Assembly: GCA_027029065.1 (NCBI GenBank)
Contig: JALVGO010000170.1
Span: 1-10,543 of the forward strand
Direction of reading: 5' to 3'
DNA from: Sulfurovum sp.
GTDB lineage: Bacteria > Campylobacterota > Campylobacteria > Campylobacterales > Sulfurovaceae
DNA: 10,543 bases
This document shows, piece after piece, positions 1 to 4,781 of this stretch. The number at the start of each line of letters is the position of its first letter. The first letter of the stretch is position 1. Position numbers and translations under genes: made by a program. Below the pieces are notes generated by a model. The model was given only the letters and a program-made list of their open reading frames with translations, was not told the DNA's origin and searched no databases.

Positions 1-146
1 TCTACGGTGCAAGACCGCTCAAAAGAGCGCTCTACGAAGTGGTCGAGGACAGACTTGCCGAGCTTATCCTCGAAGACAAAGTCGTCGAGGGCAGCAGCGT
101 CGAGTTCGATGTCCAAAACGGCGAGATTGTCGTCAATATCTCCTAA
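1..146 (+). CDS. clpB: ClpB disaggregase, C-terminal end (partial)
   Basis: The frame starting at base 3 reads [20 protein letters not shown] and continues to a TAA stop at 144-146, giving 47 visible residues. The YGARPLKR motif, followed by an acidic helix and a short beta-rich tail, is the classic C-terminal D2-small domain of ClpB/ClpA-type AAA+ proteins. The Arg of GAR is the sensor-2 arginine that contacts ATP. ClpB is a cytoplasmic ATP-driven disaggregase working with DnaK. Only the tail is inside the window, so length and start cannot be judged. The ending fits ClpB better than ClpC or ClpA, but the assignment rests on this fragment alone. It has no evident functional link with the CRISPR locus downstream and marks the host chromosome on the left. 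Confidence 0.85.
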   Translation, partial: YGARPLKRALYEVVEDRLAELILEDKVVEGSSVEFDVQNGEIVVNIS

Positions 147-153
147 TAGCTTT

Positions 154-175
154 GAGGCAGAGATTTTTCTGCCTC
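154..175 (+). terminator. Hairpin after clpB, possible terminator
   Basis: GAGGCAGA (154-161) and TCTGCCTC (168-175) are perfect 8-bp inverted repeats around a 6-base loop GATTTT, starting 8 bases after the clpB stop. The position is right for a transcription terminator. The following bases are only moderately T-rich and lack a proper U-run, so a classic intrinsic terminator is not proven; it could instead stabilise the mRNA 3' end. Confidence 0.5.
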
Positions 176-385
176 TGCATACTTCTACTTTCTAAAATAA
201 AACAACTATCTTCTGTACCGTTTTAATCCTATATCTTTTACCACAAAGAGTAATTTTTGCAGGTCTATTGATGTTATCTACATAAGGCATTTTTGTAAAG
301 ACAATACTAAGCTGGAAATCAGTTTTTTTAATGGTGAATTGCTAAAGTTTATTGATGTTTGAAGGTAAATTTTTAGGGGTTTGAT
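176..385. other. Intergenic stretch without a convincing gene
   Basis: This AT-rich stretch separates clpB from the tRNA unit. The only open frame of note is on the minus strand, ATG at 290 to TAG at 192, 32 codons (MPYVDNINRPAKITLCGKRY and on). The frame stays open 17 codons upstream of that ATG, but there is no ribosome binding site. It could be a small protein, a gene remnant or chance. TATTGATGTT occurs twice (266-275 and 350-359). I see no terminator with a U-run for the minus-strand tRNA transcript that enters this region. Confidence 0.35.
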
Positions 386-462
<77 letters not shown>

Positions 463-500
463 ACAGATAGAAAGAAGTCATTTTGAACCGAAGTTCAAAG

Positions 501-575
501 TGGATGGGGTAGAGGGATTCGAACCCCCGAATGACTGGACCAAAACCAGTTGCCTTACCGCTTGGCGATACCCCA
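501..575 (-). tRNA. tRNA-Gln (UUG)
   Basis: The minus strand gives a 75-base cloverleaf starting TGGGGTA and ending TACCCCA, with U1-A72 as usual for bacterial tRNA-Gln. The anticodon loop is TTTTGGT (anticodon TTG) within the CTGG/CCAG stem. The T loop is GGTTCGAATCC. CCA is encoded at 501-503, preceded by a T at the discriminator position. It is first in a two-tRNA unit with the initiator tRNA-fMet and lies 25 bases downstream of the predicted transcription start. Confidence 0.95.
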
Positions 576-607
576 ATCGGATAAGCCTCTCTGCTTATGT
601 GGACGGC

Positions 608-636
608 ATTATAGCACCAAATGAGTTGCATGTCAA
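608..636 (-). promoter_or_regulatory. Consensus sigma70 promoter of the tRNA unit
   Basis: On the minus strand TTGACA (636-631) and TATAAT (613-608) are both perfect consensus hexamers, separated by exactly 17 bases. Transcription should start near base 601, about 26 bases before the 5' end of tRNA-Gln. A full -35/-10 pair is uncommon in Campylobacterota mRNA promoters but expected for a strongly expressed stable-RNA unit. Confidence 0.9.
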
Positions 637-663
637 GGGGTTTTTGGAAAAAAATTTAAAATT

Positions 664-691
664 TTGAAAGAAGCTCTTTTTTGGCTATGAT
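664..691 (+). promoter_or_regulatory. Promoter of the WYL regulator gene
   Basis: TTGAAA (664-669) and TATGAT (686-691) are spaced by 16 bases, each one base from consensus. The start point 7 bases beyond the -10 box falls on or next to the A of the ATG at 698. No Shine-Dalgarno sequence is visible before that ATG. The mRNA may therefore be leaderless, or the start may be later than annotated. Confidence 0.55.
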
Positions 692-697
692 TTTCAG

Positions 698-1609
698 ATG
701 AAAAAATATGTCAAAAGAGCACAACCCGTTGAGAGGATCATTGATATACTCAGGCGTCTGTATGCGTTTGAGCGTCTGTATGTCAGCAGGGAGGCAGAGC
801 AGTACGGGGTGGACAGCCGTACGATACGAAGAGATTTGAGGAAGATCGCCGATGCAGGCATACCGCTGCTCTCCAAAAGAGGGGAGTACCGCATAGATAC
901 TTCGCAGCTTAGCCGTATGAGCCGTCTGCCCTCGGCGCTACTGCATGCGTTTGCCTCCAATGCGGGGCTGAGCATCGAGTGTCTTGGCAGCGGCAGCGGG
1001 GAGGGGATACCGCTGATCTCATTTGCCATTGCCTACAGCGGTATAGACAGGCAGATCGCCGAGGCGATCATAGAGAGCATAGAAAAGGGATGCAAGTGCC
1101 GCTTTGTCTACACCAATAACCGCAACATCACTGGCATCAAAACTGTCTCACCCGTCAAGCTCTATACTGCCAAAGGCAAATGGTACCTGCTGGCAAAAGA
1201 GGATACCACTGCACAGGTACGTCCCTTTGACTTTTTAAAGATCAGAGACTTTGCTCTCCTTCCCAATATCCCTCAAGACTTGACCCCGGAGGAGATAGAA
1301 AAAGCCAACCGCCGCGCCTCTATCTGGAGCAGTGACGATGCCAAGCCCTTTGAGGTGCGCATCTACGCTTCTGCCTACGCCACCCGCTACCTCAAAGAGG
1401 TACCCCTCCATCCTTCCCAACAACTCGACATGCCACACAGTGACGGCACCGCCGAGTTTGTCTATACCATCACCCACCCTATGGAACTTCTGCCTGAAGT
1501 GAAGAACTGGATCCCTCATCTGCACATTGTTGAGCCAAGGTCATTAAGAGATGGTTTGAGAGAGGATGTGGAGAAGTTTTTGGCTGAAATGAATCAAATG
1601 GACATATAA
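698..1609 (+). CDS. WYL-domain transcriptional regulator
   Basis: The 303-residue protein has the three parts usual for WYL regulators. Residues about 10-62 form a DeoR/HTH_11-like winged helix (VSREAEQYGVDSRTIRRDLR, then a GIPL wing). Residues about 130-190 are a WYL domain with the literal motif W162-Y163-L164 in GKWYLLAKE. Residues about 215-300 are a C-terminal extension (WCX). WYL domains bind nucleic acid or nucleotide-type ligands, and such proteins often regulate defence operons, including CRISPR-Cas. It lies just upstream of the cas6 promoter in the same direction, so control of the cas operon is plausible but not shown. Its G+C content (one 60-base line, 901-960, counted at about 60%) is far above that of cas8b. 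The ATG at 698 has no clear ribosome binding site; homology-like sequence begins soon after it, so a much later start is unlikely. Confidence 0.9.
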   Translation: MKKYVKRAQPVERIIDILRRLYAFERLYVSREAEQYGVDSRTIRRDLRKIADAGIPLLSKRGEYRIDTSQLSRMSRLPSALLHAFASNAGLSIECLGSGSGEGIPLISFAIAYSGIDRQIAEAIIESIEKGCKCRFVYTNNRNITGIKTVSPVKLYTAKGKWYLLAKEDTTAQVRPFDFLKIRDFALLPNIPQDLTPEEIEKANRRASIWSSDDAKPFEVRIYASAYATRYLKEVPLHPSQQLDMPHSDGTAEFVYTITHPMELLPEVKNWIPHLHIVEPRSLRDGLREDVEKFLAEMNQMDI

Positions 1610-1615
1610 GTGTCC
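1600..1615. promoter_or_regulatory. Inverted repeat over the cas6 -35 region, candidate operator
   Basis: GGACA (1600-1604) and TGTCC (1611-1615) form a perfect 5-bp dyad with a 6-base centre, spanning the stop codon of the WYL gene. It covers the place where the -35 box of the cas6 promoter would sit (about 1605-1610). A dyad here is well placed for a dimeric repressor such as the adjacent WYL protein. It is short, and no second copy was seen upstream of the WYL gene. Confidence 0.35.
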
Positions 1616-1624
1616 GTGCGGTTG

Positions 1625-1633
1625 TGGTATAAT
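1625..1633 (+). promoter_or_regulatory. Extended -10 promoter of cas6 / cas operon
   Basis: TGGTATAAT (1625-1633) is a perfect extended -10 element (TG, one base, TATAAT). There is no good -35 hexamer, as is common for Campylobacterota sigma70 promoters. Transcription should begin near 1640, leaving a very short leader of about 14-20 bases before cas6. Confidence 0.75.
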
Positions 1634-1653
1634 AGGGCTAACTAAATAAAAGG

Positions 1654-2331
1654 ATGAGTGTGATTACAATAACGTCGACGCTGCCTACCGCAACACTGCC
1701 GATACGTAGGGTATTGGCTGAATTGACACAAGCGTATTTATATACGCATTTTCCCAAAAAAGAACATGAAGGGTATGCTCATGCCAATGGAAAGGTATTT
1801 AAGTCAATGAATTTTAAAGCGTTTTACAAAGATCGTATCGTAACAATACTTTTTAGTGCCGTCAATAAGTCTTATGAAAAAGAGATTGCTATGGCGGTGT
1901 TGCGCGAGGGGCTTAAGCTTGGAGAGATTCATATCGCGCAAACGGAGATTGTGTTAAACGAGAAGTATCCCAAAAGTTTGCAAAGCGGCAAGATCAAAGT
2001 CAAAGGGTATGTCGCTGCGGCGATCAAAGACGGCAATTCGAACCAAAAGATCTATCTTGAGCCAAAAACCCATAAGTTTCAAGAGATCGTTCATAAGCAT
2101 ACGCTTGAAAAATATGAAACATTGATGCGCAAGCCGTATCGAGGCGACCTAAACATCATACCGCTTTATCAGGCACCAAAATCTCGTACCTTTTATTATA
2201 AAAAAGCACGTATCCGTTCATGGTGCGGTGTTTATGAGATAGAGGCAAATGAGGATATGTTGAAACTAATTCTTGATACGGGACTTGGTGCACATGTAAT
2301 GCAGGGACTAGGATTTGTGGAGGTTGCATAA
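1654..2331 (+). CDS. cas6: Cas6 CRISPR RNA endoribonuclease
   Basis: The protein (225 residues from this ATG) has the Cas6 layout: two ferredoxin-like halves and a C-terminal glycine-rich loop, GLGAHVMQGLGFVEV (about residues 210-224), the family signature that binds the repeat hairpin. Candidate catalytic histidines lie in the first half (H38 and H43, in EHEGYAHANGKVF). Cas6 cuts the array transcript 3' of each repeat hairpin, leaving an 8-nt 5' handle. Start choice: AAGGA (1650-1654) overlaps the ATG and cannot serve it, but lies 5 bases before an in-frame GTG at 1660, so the true start may be 1660 (two residues shorter). It is transcribed from the promoter just upstream. Its G+C (one line, 1981-2040, about 52%) is between that of the WYL gene and cas8b. 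If the crRNA-like element downstream is real, Cas6 would also process it. Confidence 0.9.
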   Translation: MSVITITSTLPTATLPIRRVLAELTQAYLYTHFPKKEHEGYAHANGKVFKSMNFKAFYKDRIVTILFSAVNKSYEKEIAMAVLREGLKLGEIHIAQTEIVLNEKYPKSLQSGKIKVKGYVAAAIKDGNSNQKIYLEPKTHKFQEIVHKHTLEKYETLMRKPYRGDLNIIPLYQAPKSRTFYYKKARIRSWCGVYEIEANEDMLKLILDTGLGAHVMQGLGFVEVA

Positions 2332-2344
2332 ATGAGAATGGATA

Positions 2345-2394
2345 CCGAAAACAATACATTCTATGTTTCAAATCCCATAGGGAATAGTTCTCGA
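2345..2394 (-). ncRNA. Candidate crRNA-like guide RNA (CreA-type antitoxin)
   Basis: On the minus strand TCCC (2383-2380), TAT, GGGA (2376-2373) forms a tight hairpin followed at once by TTTGAAAC (2372-2365). A short stem, then exactly eight bases ending in GAAAC, is how many type I-B repeats look after the Cas6 cut site. The next bases, from 2364 downward, read ATAGAATGTATTGTT and match a site upstream of mazF (13 of 15). A CATAAT hexamer (2405-2400, minus) would start transcription near 2394, just before the repeat-like part; TATAGT (2433-2428, minus) is an alternative. In CreTA modules a crRNA-like RNA directs Cascade to the toxin promoter. A convincing second repeat on the 3' side was not found; the guide would run into the end of cas6. 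This is inference: the genuine array repeat is outside the window. Confidence 0.55.
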
Positions 2395-2426
2395 TATCCA
2401 TTATGCAATTCTATCGAAATTTTTTT
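2391..2426 (+). terminator. Weak terminator-like hairpin with T-run after cas6
   Basis: TCGATA (2391-2396) and TATCGA (2412-2417) are perfect 6-bp inverted repeats with a 15-base loop, followed within two bases by seven T residues (2420-2426). The stem is AT-rich and the loop long, so at best it is a weak intrinsic terminator for transcripts reading through cas6. Alternatively the T-run is simply part of the T-rich upstream region of the mazF promoter. Confidence 0.3.
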
Positions 2427-2444
2427 AACTATACACTCTATTAA
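2427..2444 (-). promoter_or_regulatory. Candidate Cascade target upstream of mazF
   Basis: Read on the minus strand from 2441 to 2427 this is ATAGAGTGTATAGTT. Against the guide ATAGAATGTATTGTT it matches at positions 1-5, 7-11 and 13-15; only 6 and 12 differ. The three bases on its 5' side, where a type I PAM would be, are TTA (2444-2442). The PAM position coincides with the expected -35 region of the mazF promoter (-10 box at 2466-2471). The protospacer also contains TATAGT, a possible minus-strand -10 box, so binding could silence both divergent transcripts. The PAM preference of this system is unknown. Confidence 0.5.
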
Positions 2445-2465
2445 ATATTTTAAGTTCATTATCGG

Positions 2466-2471
2466 TATGAT
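2466..2471 (+). promoter_or_regulatory. Candidate mazF promoter (-10 box)
   Basis: TATGAT matches the -10 consensus at five of six positions. It is preceded by a strongly T- and A-rich stretch and has no clear -35 hexamer, as is usual in Campylobacterota. A start near 2478 would give a leader of about 28 bases including the AAAAGG ribosome binding site (about 2490-2495) of mazF. Confidence 0.45.
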
Positions 2472-2505
2472 TTTGTACGTAAAAGTGTTAAAAGGTTCTA
2501 TTTTT

Positions 2506-2883
2506 ATGAAAAAATATGATGAATGGAATGAAGTAAAAAAGAAAATTGACACCCAAAGAACCATATATACTAAAATAGGCGAGATTTTTTTTGCCTATCT
2601 CGGTGAAAATATTGGTTATGAACAGTGTGGAAAAGGCGAAAATTTTTTAAGACCGGTGGTAGTGTTTAAAAGATTCGGCAAAAATGCTATTTTGGCGATT
2701 CCGTTAACAACTAAACCGAAAGAGGGGAGGTATTATTTCAGTTTTTCATTCAAAAGCGACAAAGAGAGTGTTGCTTTGCTCTCACAAATCAGATTTTTGG
2801 ACACACGAAGACTGTTCAAAAAAATAGGAAGAATGAAATCGGAAGAATATGAAAAACTCAAAAGAAAATTTTATGAATTGTAA
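2506..2883 (+). CDS. MazF/PemK-family toxin (endoribonuclease) inside the cas operon
   Basis: From the ATG at 2506 this encodes 125 residues of a MazF/PemK-fold toxin. Visible family features are an EIFFAYLG first strand, NIGYEQCGKGENFLRPVVV with the conserved Arg (R49), the PLTT turn with the conserved Thr (T68/T69), and LLSQIRFLDTRRLFKKIG near the end. R and T at these places correspond to the catalytic pair of MazF RNases, so activity is likely. Such toxins cut mRNA or other RNA and stop growth. AAAAGG lies about 10 bases upstream and the protein begins MKKYDEWNEVKKK, a typical start for this subfamily. The frame is open back to ATG 2332, which has a good GGAGG 8 bases before it, but those 58 residues do not resemble a MazF. 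No protein antitoxin gene precedes or follows it; the crRNA-like element in the upstream gap is the candidate antitoxin. Composition is AT-rich like cas8b. Confidence 0.85.
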   Translation: MKKYDEWNEVKKKIDTQRTIYTKIGEIFFAYLGENIGYEQCGKGENFLRPVVVFKRFGKNAILAIPLTTKPKEGRYYFSFSFKSDKESVALLSQIRFLDTRRLFKKIGRMKSEEYEKLKRKFYEL

Positions 2884-2896
2884 CGGAGGCAGGTTT

Positions 2897-2917
2897 GCCA
2901 AGAGACAAGCTCTTGGC
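2897..2917. repeat. Perfect 8-bp hairpin after mazF
   Basis: GCCAAGAG (2897-2904) and CTCTTGGC (2910-2917) pair perfectly around a 5-base loop ACAAG, 13 bases past the mazF stop. It is locally GC-rich in an AT-rich gap. There is no T-run after it on either strand, so it is not a standard intrinsic terminator; an mRNA-end stabiliser, an attenuator or part of an unknown RNA are possible. Confidence 0.6.
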
Positions 2918-2944
2918 GGAGCCATAGTTTCAGGCAATTTACAA

Positions 2945-2988
2945 ACATATTATACCATAGAAAATATTATGTGTCAATGTATTATCGG
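2945..2988 (+). promoter_or_regulatory. cas8b upstream control region with several -10-like boxes
   Basis: TATTAT, one base from the -10 consensus, occurs three times: 2948-2953, 2965-2970 and 2980-2985. Any could start a cas8b transcript independent of cas6. Between them, at 2957-2972, ATAGAAAATATTATGT matches the crRNA-like guide at 12 of 16 positions (1-6, 9-12, 14, 16), with ACC on the PAM side. That match has two adjacent seed mismatches (7 and 8), so it is a weak hint of Cascade-mediated autoregulation. ATTATCGG at 2981-2988 is repeated exactly at 2458-2465, next to the mazF -10 box. Confidence 0.35.
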
Positions 2989-3014
2989 CAAAAAGTTAAA
3001 GAAGGTGAATACTG

Positions 3015-4781
3015 ATGGGTGATATCATAACTACATTTGCAAAAATCGGCTCGCATTATCTTGAAGATGAAAAGAGAGTCAAAAATAAAGCTTATGAATA
3101 TAAAAGCATAAAAGTGTATCTCTTGGATATAGCAAATAAATCGATAGAACCGTCCATTAATATCCCTTATGAAGATTTGATTATCACACGTTTCGGCATA
3201 GGCTCCAATAGTGGCAACCTTTTTCCAATACTCCCTTTTCCAAATTATACTTCGGATCAAAAAAAGAATTTTGATCTTGTAGAAAAAATGATTCGAGGTA
3301 TACTTAAAGCCAATAAAAATCTTTTGTCTTTTTTTAAGGAAGATGAGATTAGTGAAAATGAGATATTAACTATTCTCTCTTCTATGTATGACACTTTTTT
3401 TGATGAGTTGAAAGAACAGTTGCAAAAACTTGAAAAATATAAAGAAAAAGGCAAAGTTGCTACCTACTTATCACTCTCTTATCACAACCGACCTGTCTCT
3501 GCCTATTTTAAAGATATTTATGAACAGTACCTAAACAAAAGCGAAAAATCTACTCTGAAAGGCTTTGATATCGTCACCAATGAACAAGGGGTAGGGGGTG
3601 ATGCAAATCTGGCATTTTGTTCGGTGAATGAGTTGCCGACCAAATTAAAATCTGTTAAACACAGGCTTTTACCACTTTCTCATCAAAGCGCTAAAAAAGT
3701 CAAAATCGGTTTTGATGCGATGGATAAAATGCTCTCTCATAACTTTTATGGACTTAAATTAGCTATTATGCCTACAGTTTTGAGTGATGATGAAAAATTG
3801 TATGGAGAGATATTAGAAATTTTGGAAAAGAGTGCAAAAGGAAAGATTTCTGAAGTCAAAGAGAGCGAAAGCTACATCAACTATTTCATAGAGAGTGTAG
3901 CTGAGAGTGAAAAATCTTTACCGGTGCTAAACACTATACTTTTTTATAATAAAAGCAATGCAGCAGTTGACGTATTATTGCAGATTGATGATATTTTACC
4001 ATCGTTTATCACGCATATTGCCAAATCAATGGAGCAATATAATATAAAAGCTTTCAAAGAAAAAGATAGCAAAGATAGTGAAGAAACAATCTATTTACAA
4101 AATCTGTTTGATGATCGTCTGGAGATTATGAATCTCCTTCTTTCGAGTCAAAAAATAGATGTTGATGTTTTTACAGAAAAACTTTCACAACTCATTTACT
4201 GGGGAAATATCAACAAAAAATATGCCTATCCTGTTGATTGGTCAAAGTATTTTAACGGATATTATTTCCATCGAAGTATTGAAGCAATAAATCGATATGT
4301 GCAATTGTTTAGTGAAATAAATAAATTTAAAAAGAGTTTTATACTGCAAAAGGAGTGCGATGTGAGTGAAACAGAAAACAGACAAAAAATGATTGAAGAG
4401 TTAATGCAAAACAGTCCGTTTTTAGAGAATAATGTTCTGAAAAGTGCCTATCTTTTGGGTATGCTTTCAAGTGCTATTATGAATTGGCAATATGCTGTGA
4501 GTGGTACGGATAGTTACAACCGATGGCTTAATAGTAGTGGTGTTATCAACAAGGATAGTTTGCCCCGTATCTGGAAAAAAGCGGAAGAGACAGTACGAAA
4601 ACTGAATGCTACTTCCGGTAAAGGAAATAAAACGCTCAATGCGATTATGGAGATGGTGATAGAACAAGCTCCACAGGCTTTTATTTCTGAGGAGATAGTG
4701 AAAAGCGCTTATGTTTCCCTGGCTTTTGCAATGGGTGGCACTGACTATACAAAACATATTAAAAATAGAAAGGATGCATAA
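3015..4781 (+). CDS. cas8b: Cas8b (Csh1-type) large subunit of type I-B Cascade
   Basis: This 588-residue protein fits the TM1802/Csh1 Cas8b family by its length, by its place immediately before cas7-cas5-cas3, and by segments such as GKVATYLSLSYHNRPVSAYF and KVKIGFDAMDKMLSHNFYGL. Cas8b recognises the PAM and starts R-loop formation in the Cascade complex. Its start has GAAGG (3001-3005) nine bases upstream. The C-terminal part, from about residue 450, is the helical small-subunit-like region and can be translated separately (see the internal Cas11 feature). An oddity: many Csh1 proteins carry paired CxxC zinc-ligand motifs, but only isolated cysteines are visible here (LAFCSVN and KECDVS). 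The gene is very AT-rich (line 3301-3360 about 25% G+C by hand count). Family assignment is by context and general resemblance; this is the most divergent protein of the set. Confidence 0.85.
   Translation: MGDIITTFAKIGSHYLEDEKRVKNKAYEYKSIKVYLLDIANKSIEPSINIPYEDLIITRFGIGSNSGNLFPILPFPNYTSDQKKNFDLVEKMIRGILKANKNLLSFFKEDEISENEILTILSSMYDTFFDELKEQLQKLEKYKEKGKVATYLSLSYHNRPVSAYFKDIYEQYLNKSEKSTLKGFDIVTNEQGVGGDANLAFCSVNELPTKLKSVKHRLLPLSHQSAKKVKIGFDAMDKMLSHNFYGLKLAIMPTVLSDDEKLYGEILEILEKSAKGKISEVKESESYINYFIESVAESEKSLPVLNTILFYNKSNAAVDVLLQIDDILPSFITHIAKSMEQYNIKAFKEKDSKDSEETIYLQNLFDDRLEIMNLLLSSQKIDVDVFTEKLSQLIYWGNINKKYAYPVDWSKYFNGYYFHRSIEAINRYVQLFSEINKFKKSFILQKECDVSETENRQKMIEELMQNSPFLENNVLKSAYLLGMLSSAIMNWQYAVSGTDSYNRWLNSSGVINKDSLPRIWKKAEETVRKLNATSGKGNKTLNAIMEMVIEQAPQAFISEEIVKSAYVSLAFAMGGTDYTKHIKNRKDA
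4362..4781 (+). CDS. cas11b: Cas11b small subunit from an internal start in cas8b
   Basis: Inside cas8b, in the same frame, a GTG at 4362 is preceded by AAAAGGAG (4348-4355) with a 6-base gap, the strongest ribosome binding site in the gene. Translation from it gives 139 residues starting MSETENRQKMIEELMQ, mostly helical, ending at the cas8b stop. In type I-B, I-C and I-D systems the small subunit is known to be made by internal translation of the 3' part of the large-subunit gene, and its size there is similar. Here the SD-like sequence also encodes LQKEC of Cas8b. Several copies of Cas11 would line the belly of Cascade and hold the non-target strand. No separate cas11 gene is present in the operon, which supports the reading. 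Confidence 0.7.
   Translation: MSETENRQKMIEELMQNSPFLENNVLKSAYLLGMLSSAIMNWQYAVSGTDSYNRWLNSSGVINKDSLPRIWKKAEETVRKLNATSGKGNKTLNAIMEMVIEQAPQAFISEEIVKSAYVSLAFAMGGTDYTKHIKNRKDA

Noticed and set aside
2303..2311. CTAGTCCCT on the minus strand as a degenerate second repeat closing the crRNA-like element
   Set aside because: It resembles CTATTCCCT but lies in the conserved glycine-rich loop codons of cas6 and at an awkward distance (76 bases), so coding constraint explains it better.
2332..2883. Type III (ToxN/ToxI) toxin-antitoxin
   Set aside because: The protein matches the MazF/PemK subfamily, and no tandem short repeats of the ToxI kind precede it.
2921..2947. Second CRISPR-repeat-like sequence (GTTTCAGGCAATTTACAAAC) upstream of cas8b
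   Set aside because: It shares only GTTTCA with the element at 2365-2372 and has no hairpin next to the handle position, so similarity is too low.
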